Positions 54,882 through 64,000 of a DNA stretch of 64,000 bases are shown here, one piece after another. The notes under the pieces are model-generated. The model saw only the letters and a list, made by a program, of their open reading frames with translations. It had not been told where the DNA came from and searched no databases. The position numbers and the translations under genes are program-made. Source of the DNA: Flammula alnicola (Eukaryota > Basidiomycota > Agaricomycetes > Agaricales > Strophariaceae); NCBI GenBank assembly GCA_015499995.1, contig JADNRV010000067.1:1-64000 (forward strand), read 5' to 3'. Each line of letters starts with the position of its first letter. Position 1 is the first letter of the stretch.

Positions 54882-55905
54882 ATGCCCCTCTATCGAGCGT
54901 ATCTTCCTCTGGAAAGGGGTGAATACACCTCCTTCCCCTGTGATCGACAACCCACTGCTACGACACTTGCCCGCCTTGCTATCCTGGCGTCATTCAAGGA
55001 CCCCACTAGCTATGGCTCTAGCCTCCGCAAATTCCACATCTTCTGCGACGTGTTTTCTATCCCTGAGATTGCCCGCCCGCCTGCCAGCACAGAGCTCGTT
55101 TACAGCTTCCTGCTATGTGTGTCTGACCCTGACACAGAGAAGCCTATCTACCGGGATGGCACTATTTTCGAGAGTGTGTCCATTGCAACTGCACGCAAGT
55201 ACATGTCAGCCATCCGCGCATGGCACATTGCTCAGGACTGGCCGCCGCCACTCTCCGAGTCCAGCAACGCCATCATCCTGGCTGGGATCCGTGGGATGGA
55301 GAACATCCAGGCTGCCAATGGCCAGCGCCGCCGCCCGCCTCGGCCACCTGTCACAATTGTTATGATGTACACACTGCGTGCTGTCCTCAACCTGGCTGAC
55401 CCCTTTGATGCCTGCCTGTGGGCGCAGTGCACGTGCGCTTTCTTTGGGCTCATGCGCTTTGGCGAGGCCTCCGTAAAGTCTAGAGCTGCATTCGACAAAG
55501 CAAAACACCTCACACGGCAGGACCTGTTCTTTGGGACTGACCTTAATGGCACACCCTGCGCCCGCCTCCATCTGCCCTCTGCAAAGACAGCGAAGGCTGG
55601 GGAAACTCAGGATGTATTCCTCGTCGAGGAGGAGGGCCTGTGCACAATTGCTGCTCTTCACAACCTGATAAGGTTGTACCTGCACGCCCTGAGGATCCAC
55701 TGTTCTCGTGGACGGACAAGGCAGTGTGCGCCCGACCGTAAAAGCGACATCTCTGTCCAAGATCAACATCATCCTGTCTGCCGCGGGCTTCTGCAATGCC
55801 TTCGGGCACTCTTTCCGCATCGGGGGCTCCTACCTCGCCAAGGGCGTTTCACCGAGATCGTCTGCATCCACGGCCGCTGGAAATCACTGGCATATGAGGT
55901 GATCG
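54882..55905 (+). pseudogene. DIRS tyrosine recombinase (integrase)
   Basis: The ATG at 54882 starts a reading with a SAM-like N-terminal domain (SYGSSLRKFHIFCDVF, then TARKYMSAIRAWHIAQDWPP). The first catalytic Arg follows in FFGLMRFGEA (about residue 190). Near 55690 a +1 shift is needed to reach GHSFRIGGSYLAKG (HxxR, about 55805-55845). A return to the first frame then gives IVCIHGRWKSLAYEV (His/Trp, then the nucleophilic Tyr, about 55860-55900). These four residues define tyrosine recombinases, which DIRS elements use instead of a DDE integrase. The ORF continues in unrelated sequence to 56141. Two frame changes make it non-functional. Confidence 0.82.
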
Positions 55906-56194
55906 CCTCAACGCGCCTGGCTAACCGGGTCGGAAATGGACCGGGAGATTTTTCGAACAAACGTCTCTCAAAGCTCTTGAACTTCGCTTGCAGCTTGCCC
56001 AACCTGTTCAATTTTGTGCAGTCACGAATGGAATCTGCGAGATCTTGGTCCCTTTTTGCCCATGCCACAATATCATTCATGGCGGCACATCTCATCAGCG
56101 ACTTCTTCGATGGGAATGGTGCCCCCCATCCTTTCTCCTAATTGTATGAGACCATTCGACAGGAGAAATATAAGAGACGCAGGTAAGCTTCTGA

Positions 56195-56520
56195 CGTTGT
56201 AAGACTTTCCTGAATACGTTCTGATCCGTATATAGATATAGGTCTCGATCCTTCAGCGTATGGCCTGCTGAAGAATCGCGGATGTCGCGTCATATCTGGC
56301 AGGCATGAGATCTTTGGTACTACGAGCAGTCGCCAGTGACATTAGTCTCTCTGCAGACACGGAGACAATAGGTAAGGTTCCAACGTTGTAAGACTGCTGA
56401 ATACGTTTTGATCCGTATATATTTAGGTCTCGATCCTTCAGCGGGCCGTACGCTGAAGGATCGCGGGTGTTGCGTCACATCTGGTAGATACGAGACCTTT
56501 GGTACTACAAGTAGCGGCCA
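56195..56520 (+). repeat. Tandem duplication, about 184 bp
   Basis: ACGTTGTAAGACT...TGATCCGTATATA...GGTCTCGATCCTTCAGCG and TTGGTACTAC occur at 56197-56330 and again at 56381-56515, about 80% alike. The CGATCCTTCAGCG...CGCTGAAGGATCG part in the second copy is itself an inverted repeat. Confidence 0.75.
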
Positions 56521-56689
56521 ATTTTTCTTCCTACTCACATCCGATTTGACGCTTCAAAAAATACTGCGCACATATACTCCCGCTACTATTCAATCCCATC
56601 GGCATCAACGATACTTACTAAGATCGAGCTCCCAGCCACTCGCTCTCTCGCTGGCCATCCCGACTTGTACTTCATGCAAAATCATCCCA

Positions 56690-59600
56690 AAAATCACGGT
56701 GCCGGGCGTTCTTATTATTTCATCCAAGACGGTTCACCCGAGGCTATGGCTCTCGCCTTCGCACTTGAGACGACGAAACTTGAAGTACCCGGGAACGAAG
56801 CTACTGTCCTGGCCAATGGTAGATATATTTTGTTTCATCTGCTGGGTTCATATCGTCTCATATCCCATTTATTCTAAGGCTATCTCAGGCTCTGGGCTCA
56901 CAACGTGGTCTTCTGTCGAGAATTGAGAACTCACGACCTCACCTGCGAGCGGAGTCAAAGACGTGCCGGTTATGTGGGTTAACAACGGGTACGTTACGTT
57001 TACCTTCCTACCGATTCGCTTCGCGGCTCAGGTTGCTTTTCAGCAACCTCTTCTCTGACGCTTTGAAAAAGGAGGCTATCAATGCTCGTGATAGAGCACT
57101 CGGCCCTCGGAATCTGCGTTCGGATTGTGAATCATATGTGGACGCCCACGGCATCATTAGTGGTGGTACCGCCTTTGAGCGAACCTCTCCTCCGCCTTCC
57201 CGTGTCCGCAACGGTCGCTGTTATTCCTATGGTTTGTCTCACGAGAAGTGGACCAGGATAACCGCACCGTGCCGCGATGGAAAACTCAAGGATAACACCC
57301 CGGAGTTGCTCTCTATGCGCGAAGACCTTCTTCGGGTGCGTATACCATTTATTCGGAGATCTAGTAGCTGACAGGATTGGTTAGGTTTCCTCTGAAATGG
57401 CCATGCAAGCTATCGCGACGGGACCCAATGAGGTCCAATGGGGAACTCCTTAATCTTCCTGCTGTAGGCATCGAAAACAACAACATATTTGGCGCTGCTC
57501 AGCTCAACATTGCGACGGCTCAATTGCCAACTTCGTGTAAGTACTCATTCTTGTTGATTTGATTCATATGTATATTTATGGTCTCAATAGCGACTACGCT
57601 TGCTGATTCTATGGGCGAGGCTGGAGAGAAGCATATTGACGAGGGAGACAACCCGGCCTACTTTACACACATGGTCTGCTTGTCAGATCTTCCACCATCG
57701 TTCAACCCAGGTTTATTCTGCCTCATGTATGCCGGGGTTTTCGTGATGGCAGAACCTTTTACGTCTGTCTGTTTTCAAGCAAACAGAGAACATTCCGGAA
57801 CGCCTCTCATTGCATCTGCTGATGTCTCTGACGAGGAAATGCAGCGGGCAGCCCGGGTAACTCTGGTTGCCTATCCGCCTACCGGTATGACCACGCGAGT
57901 TCATAAGCTACCTTTGTGTGCATTGGGAAACCGCGAGAGTTTCTACGCACCTCCCGAGTCTATTGCGCCTGAGTAGGTCCGATTGTTAGTAACAACATTG
58001 CTCGTAATAATATTTTCAATATCGTTTAGACTTGCCCCTCGTCGTTGGCATGCGGGACATTCTACAGTTACCGAAGATGGTCCTTCCTTGATGCCTCGAT
58101 CGGCTATCATGACGTCCCTTTGTCGCGCATTTCTCAACATCGCCGTGTATGTACTTGGACAACTGGATTCCGAGATTGAAGCTAGAGTTGACAGCGACGC
58201 CTTTCTCCACTCGTTTTCTTTTGTAACTGGGGATGGCACTCGAAGGCTCGTGGGTCCATGGGTTTTGGGTCCTGGCTGGCGATCTCTCAATGCTCAAGCA
58301 GCAGCCGATTTGGTCGAGCGTGAAAAAATGGTTCAACAGCCAGCATGACATATTGACTGAGCATTACGAGGCATGGAGAACATACTACGAGCACTACGCA
58401 AGCCACATCCCGTTTGCTGTCGTCAAGGGCAAGGTCGACTTATCAAAAATCGACAATCTTAATTACACTGGATACGAGAAACATGGACGTCCAACACAGC
58501 CTCCGAAGCCTCCCAAGAAAGCCAGGAAGAAGAAAAGCAAGTCCAAAAACATTGGTAAGTCCGCTTCATATTTTTCAAACACAGTTTGTATTCACTTCGA
58601 GCTAGCGAAATCTTCGTCTGCGGGTTTTTCCAAAGCTGCCGCTGCTTCAACGACTACATCTCCACCTGACGACACGCCCAGCACCTCCGGAGGCCCGATC
58701 ACTAGACAGAGCGCTGCTTTGGGTCAAGGCGAGGCCGTCGGAATCAACACCACCGAGCAGAGTGCTTCCAATGTGACCAGCGCGAACAATACATATCGCG
58801 TCTTGCGTAATGCTCCTGGAGGATCCTCTTCCCTTAGCGTGACTAGCTCTGCCTCTGCGTCGTTAGCCATCGACCATTCTTCTGGCACGGTCGGTGCCTC
58901 TGTCTTGGCACCAATCCCTGCCGGATCAGCTGTTCCCGTTCCCGTATCCGCGTCAACATCTGGTAACGCTCAATCTATGAAGAGGCCTTCCACCGCGTTA
59001 GGTCGGTCTTATTGCCATTTTTTTCAAATTATAACACGGTTCAGTACATATGAAATGCTGCAGCAGCGTCACCGGGTACTAAAAGGCGCAAGGTATCTCT
59101 CACAAGTGCAGAGGTGGATTTTGATTTCGAATCTGAAGGTGATAGCCTTAATAACACTTGGTCATATGTGCGCGTACTGATTAGTATATAGGTGAAGACA
59201 TGACACACGTTGAATGGGACGGTGATGGATATCTGAAACTGGTTTCGTCTTTTGAGCCGCGTAGCGGTCAACGAGAAGGAACTTCATTAGCCGCTTCTCA
59301 TCGTGCTACGCGTTCGAGAACCAAGAAATCTCGCCGTGATTTGGATAAACTTGATACAATCGGATGTTCTTCGGATCGTCCTTGGGTCATCGACGAGGAC
59401 ATCGATAGTGACCAAGGTGGCGACGTTATCGAGGAGCACGAATTTCATGCTGGTGGGTAAAAAAACACTATCTGCTGTATATCGTTTAGTAAATCCTTCA
59501 ATCAGAATTGCCGACGCACTTCAAATCTATAACCTGTAGCGTTGTATCCCGTGAATTGAGTGATGTTTACAACAGCATCATAGGACTGGCCGCTAGTGGA

Positions 59601-60558
59601 TATGGAACTGAAGCACACCCTTACACATCCACGCTAAACAGCTACTACGAGGCCATCGTATCTGAGCCACTTGCCAATACATCTATTCCTATAATTCGAT
59701 CGGGTTGGCTAGGACTAGGTTATCTATTATAACAATTGAAAGTGGTGTCTTGGCATTTCCCACGGGGGATATGTGGGCGTTCTCATTGGCTGCAGCTGGG
59801 CCCACTGGCGTCGGGCAAACGAAGCGTCCAGGCGCGGGCGCGGCGAAGCCGGGCCAAGTTACCAGTCAAATGAACGTGCAAACTTCCTCCTCCTCCGGCA
59901 GGAAATAATGTTTACATTTTACACGTTCTGGACATAGTTGAACGTATATGTTCCAAACACAGTTCGTCAAATTCTGGGTGGTTACGATGGTTCAGCGACG
60001 TGGCTTTCTTCGTTGGTTCACTCTATGGACAAAGGCATGAAGGCACGGGATCCTCAAGCAATCTTCCTTGCCAGTGCGTTTGACATCGACCTCCCGAGCG
60101 AGGATTGTGTTACGGATGATCGTTTGCTGTGGAAAGCCTACTTCATCCACCTATCGACGCGCGACCATGATGCTCTCATGCTAAATGCGATGTGGGATAT
60201 TTATATGCACGTTTCGGGGAGCACTTTCCGTGGCACCGGTCCTATTACTTTCGATGCTTGTGCTGCTTTGCCACCTTCCGACCATCCGCTATTCGACAAT
60301 CGGTCTTCTATGGGCAAGAATATGGGTCGTATTGCTTCGCTGGTTCGCAGCTTTTTGGCAGGAGACATATGCTCAAAAATTGTTCCTGCACAGGCCTCCG
60401 GTCATGGATTGCCTATCGACACTGAACCTCTGCAAGTCAGAGAGATACATCAAGACCATCTTGAATTATTCAAACAATTCTTCACGGACTGTTACAAGGT
60501 TATCGTCATGAACGAGAAGATCAATAATGTCAAATTGTTATCAGAAACTTGTCGCTGA
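56690..60558 (+). pseudogene. Large multi-exon gene, dioxygenase-like middle region, decayed
   Basis: Several plus-strand exons can be linked by short GT-AG introns: GRSYYFIQDGSPEAMALAFA (about 56700); ALKKEAINARDRALGPRNLR (about 57060); a region with HIDEGDNPAYFTHMVCLSDL and FQANREHSGTPLI (57630-57810), which could be the HxD and distal His of a 2OG-Fe(II) dioxygenase fold; RRWHAGHSTVTEDGPSLM (about 58040); a Lys-rich linker PKPPKKARKKKSKSKN (58500); a Ser/Thr/Ala-rich tract (58620-58990); and a C-terminal domain LLWKAYFIHLSTRDHDALML (60125-60200). I recall this arrangement as a multicopy family of mushroom fungi. Frame changes near 57450 and 58335 break it. The dioxygenase reading is an inference. 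Confidence 0.55.
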
Positions 60559-60699
60559 CCCCGGTTACTATTTGCCCTTCCGCGAGCTTTCCCCTTCCAG
60601 AACGCACCTCCGCCAGGCCGCTGGACCATTTTCTAGAGATGTAGTACTGATGTTGGAGGGCCTATGTAGCATATTGATCTTCCGAAGTATCACCTGTGG

Positions 60700-61962
60700 C
60701 ACTCCTTTTTCCCGAAATGAAAGGGCACTACAACTGCAAAAAATCTAACGAACAGAAGGTCAATGAGCTCGTTGATAAATATTGGGAGCTGGAGCAATTG
60801 CATCTCCACAGATGGCCTGGTCTCGATAGCGCCGATCCGTCAAACTTGACTGAACAAATATCTTGCCTTCTTTTTTGCGGTGATAAGGCCTCTCGCCAGA
60901 AGAAGTATGGTGGTGGTCGAAATTGGCTCTATAAACTACCACCCCAAAGGCATACAACTCCTCAACGGAATGATCAATTGGTGAGATTCTCTCGTTTAAT
61001 TTCCGTGCTTTTTAATGGATTCATTTAATTTCCGTGCTTTTTAATGGATGTTTCGCTTCCAGAGAGCAGTTCGGACGACGATGAACGACATGCTCGGGAT
61101 GCAGATATAATCAATTTGAACAAGGCTGACGACCGTACTATCGAGACCTACGAGAACGAGACTGGACCTGGACCCACCCCACCCTACGCCCCGGACTGGG
61201 CCAATATCAAAGGTCCTTGGAATTATGCTCTGTTCAAGCACTGTATGCGACCAATTACGTCGTCAGAGATGAAGAGCAGCAGGAAGATGCGGAAAAGATG
61301 TTCATGGACAGGCTTGGAAGACTGAAAAAGTACGTGAAGCAAGCGACTCGAACAAGTGGAGAAATGCAGGTTCAAATGAGCAAGCACCTACTCATGAAGC
61401 ATAGGAGGGTGCTTACAAACCAGCGGCGAAATTCACGAAGAAACGAAGTAGGTGATACTAGCGAACTTTTCGATTAAAGTCTGACCAAATTCTCGTTCAA
61501 TATAGAGGTTTGCAATTCGAAGCCGCGTAACCGGCGTCCAGAATGCTATGTCCTAGAAGGGCAATGGTCAGTTTATTTGGGCACATTTGGACGATGTAAT
61601 GGAGACTTTGGGAGCCGCTGGGATGAGCGAGGACGAAAGCGAGGACGAAGACGGACCGTGACAGAAAGTATATTTTGCTAAAAAGATGAGCTGGAGAAAG
61701 CTGGGTTTGGTTTCCAGGATAATTACCATTGACCGGGGTCACAATTTCAAGAATTGCTACGGGAACATCACTGGGAATGCACCAGGGACGCGAAAGAGAA
61801 GGTTGAATGCAACTGACCTAACGAGGAGCACCCCCAGGACTGCCGATCAACTTTTACGATGAGGAATGGTACAAACGTTTCAATGAAAGAGAGAAGAAGG
61901 CACTCATGATCAGGGCCAAAGCTCCATTTGATTTGCTCGAGTTCCACAGTATGGGGCAGTAG
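60700..61962 (+). pseudogene. Decayed paralogue of the seven-exon gene at 32799-34715
   Basis: Segments align in order with the intact paralogue: YKLPPQRHTTPQRNDQL (against FKLPPQRFTTPDRTARL), ETGPGPTPPYAPDWANIKG, KMFMDRLGRLKKYVKQATRT, VLTNQRRNSRRNE, MSEDESEDEDGP and GLPINFYDEEWYKRFNEREK. Introns sit at the same places (for example after RNDQL at 60978 and after RRNE near 61448). Frameshifts near 61110 and 61225 and a stop near 61660 inactivate it. It lies directly downstream of the dioxygenase-like gene on the same strand. Confidence 0.8.
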
Positions 61963-61969
61963 GCTTTAC

Positions 61970-62500
61970 GCAGTTTATTTACAATTATATTGGCTCGCAA
62001 TTTTATTCACCAATACAATTGAACATGGTCCATTGTAACAAGAACATCAGGCTGCAAACAGTCAGAAACAGTCAGAATCCGCGACTCGTGATTTGGAAGG
62101 TGTCCGACAACCAGGCGCAAAGCATTGCAATATCCGGAACTGTGCATTTATTGTGAAAAAATACCGTCATCTACATAATGTGCTCTTCAGCCAGGTCAAT
62201 ACCTTTCACCTCGTCTCGTGCTCGGTCTTGGTGATCCTATCGGAACTGGCTGCCCTAGCTGTCCACCTTTCCTCCAGAAATGGCTGTATCATTTTGTATA
62301 AATAGGCTTATTATAAGATGATATAGGTAAACACATAAACTGCCAGAGATGTGATTTGATCAAAAGCCTTAGAAAATATCTAAGTCTACCTAGTAGTAAA
62401 CTGATACAATTTGGAGCAAGAGCAAGGAAGACCGATTGGAATGATATAATAAGAGTAAAAGAATATTGGGCATAAGGATTGCAAAAACAAGAGGGCAGGC
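61970..62500. other. No gene seen
   Basis: AT-rich intergenic sequence between two convergent genes. The ORFs here are short and featureless. Confidence 0.5.
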
Positions 62501-62505
62501 AGCAG

Positions 62506-64000
62506 TCAGTCATGAAGGCATGCAGATGGTGAATACTGCAGAAAATCCAGAGCGGCATTATTCATAAGGTAGAGAAGCCTGGGAGCCAATTGAGTCAACC
62601 TCATGGCTGTCCGCCATTTCGAGCTTGGAAGAGGGGAGAATTTGCCATCAAGAATTTTCTGAAAGTGTTCCTTGTACCAATCCTCACATTCGTTCGTCCA
62701 GTGACCGACCTGCAGACCTGAACTATTCCAAGAGTTCTCAAGCGGGAACCAAGCATACATCCCTTTTTCACCTGGAAAAAGGTGATTAATAATAACTAAA
62801 AAGAATTAAATAGAATTGACTTACCAGCGGTCCCATTATCTTCTTCGTAGGTGCCACAGAGCATCTTCTTCGTTGCTGTAGACAGCCCATCATCCACAAA
62901 GACCTCCCCGTCACATATCAAGACATCCTGGTTCCCTTTGAGTGCATCTTGAGAAGGACCAGCCAAAATGGCAGAAACGGGCAAGACCTCTCGGGCCAAA
63001 CGAGCAATGACACCCCCAACAGATAGAGCACGACGAGCACTATCACAAGATTCCAGATATGAATCCCTCATAGTCTGATACTTGGCAAAGTCTGCCGTGT
63101 CAAAATTGTATCCCCGAGGGCGTCTTCCCAATGCAGGAGCTGACGAGGAAGAGCCTGGCTGTAATTGTGGGGGCTGGGACGCCAATCGCTGAAGGGTGCG
63201 GAATTCCATCCCATTGGCAACGAAGTACTCTGCCAATTTATAGGGATCAGGGCCCAACTGCCGGCGGATACATTCAAGGGCAATCATTGGTGAAACAGCA
63301 AGTATCCACGTCGGGCAGTCACTGGATTTGAGGTCTCGAGGATGGAGGAGGCAGAGACTCTCTTGGCCAAAATTTTTCACCTCAATACGAAGATGGCGGC
63401 ATTCATGACCGCCAAGTGGAGCATGATTTGACGGACTGAGGTCCCAGTATTTGGCAGGAACTTGATGAAAAGGACGGGTTGAGGTGGCCAAAATGTTGAG
63501 GAAGTCTATGATTGGCTGGCGATTACCTTGCAACGAGAAGGCAAGGTGTTGCCCACCCACAGTGCGGCATGCCATGACCCAGTTCTTGATTGTCCGTTTG
63601 GGTAGCTCTGCTGCCTGGTACGAGGCTTCATTCATAGAGAAGCCGTATCGATAGTAAACGAGGTCCTCAATAAACTGGTCCTGGGGTGGAGGCTCTTCAA
63701 CTGCTGTAATCAGATTGCGAGAGAGAACGTCCTGTTTGGAGGCATTGAAGAGGTCATCATCGTCCATCTCATCATCCAGGCCCACATCTATCTCCGCAGA
63801 GGAGCACTGAGGGGGCGGGCCGCCCACATTTGGAGAAAGAGGTGATGGAGGAGACCGAACCTCTAGAGTCTGTTGGCAAGGAGCCAGAGAAGGACGGGAG
63901 AGGGATGAAGATAGAGTTGGCGAAGGAGGGGCCGGAGGACTGGGCAAAGTGATTCTGACAGACGGAGACGCAGCCTGATGACCAAGTGAGGGGCTGGGGG
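62506..64000 (-). CDS. Two-exon protein of unknown function, multicopy family (5' end outside window)
   Basis: Exon 1 is open from the right edge down to 62825, a 53-bp phase-1 intron follows (62772-62824), and exon 2 ends at the stop at 62506. At least 485 residues. A Pro/Ser-rich disordered N-terminus precedes a folded region with MNEASYQAAELPKRTIKNWV, FLNILATSTRPFHQVPAKYW, DLSPSNHAPLG and SPMIALECIRRQLGPDPYKL. Then come CGTYEEDNGTAGEKGMYAWF and SSGLQVGHWTNECEDWYKEH across the splice junction. I recognise the pattern (PFH..P..YWDLSP; GL..G.W...CE.W) from a large uncharacterised family in mushroom fungi, often near DIRS-type elements. The true start lies beyond position 64000. No frameshift is seen. 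Confidence 0.7.

Noticed and set aside
55206..55820. A 204-codon minus-strand ORF
   Set aside because: It is antisense to the tyrosine-recombinase reading, which has recognisable catalytic motifs.

Overview
The window is nuclear DNA of a filamentous basidiomycete, most likely an Agaricomycete. Introns are 44-65 bp with GT-AG ends. The recognisable proteins belong to families I know from mushroom-forming fungi: a Tnp2 transposase, a TET/JBP dioxygenase linked to transposons, DIRS-type tyrosine-recombinase retroelements, an F-box protein, and multicopy families of unknown function. There is no sign of a prokaryotic, viral or organellar origin. All family names rest on motif recognition by eye; no search was run.

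Only four loci look like intact or nearly intact cellular genes: an F-box protein (20904-22421, minus), a seven-exon coiled-coil protein of unknown function (32799-34715, plus), a CCCH-RRM-RBR E3 ubiquitin ligase (41275-44311, plus), and a two-exon protein of unknown function that runs off the right edge (62506-64000, minus). A Tnp2 transposase (10958-14712) is almost complete. The rest is a repeat-rich graveyard.

Layout. 1-5.3 kb: a fold-back DNA element with 8-bp target duplication, DIRS RT/RNase H remains, and an internally deleted derivative of the Tnp2 element. 5.3-9.5 kb: decayed coding DNA and a truncated TET/JBP copy split by a 1843-bp element with terminal inverted repeats. 9.6-14.7 kb: the Tnp2 element. 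14.7-25 kb: a 177-bp pogo-like MITE, repeat modules carrying an Hsp110 fragment, a decayed minus-strand gene and the F-box gene. 25-32.8 kb: pseudogene fragments, including a U2AF large-subunit N-terminus. 32.8-36 kb: the seven-exon gene, then a SINE with 15-bp target duplications and a fold-back MITE nested inside it. 36-50.4 kb: minisatellites, nested inverted repeats, a GATA-factor pseudogene, the E3 ligase, a SIN1 pseudogene and a TET/JBP gene with one in-frame stop. 50-56.2 kb: a second Hsp110 fragment and a DIRS element (RT, RNase H, tyrosine recombinase). 56.5-62 kb: two decayed neighbouring genes, one dioxygenase-like and one a paralogue of the 32.8-kb gene. 62.5 kb to the end: the partial gene.

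Several sequence modules recur in the same relative order at four to six places. In the annotation these are called B (GAGCCAAACAGCGGG leader), P (an exon-intron-exon block), S (5' part of the TET/JBP gene) and T (about 118-bp tandem units). They appear to be the main units of past DNA-level duplication here.
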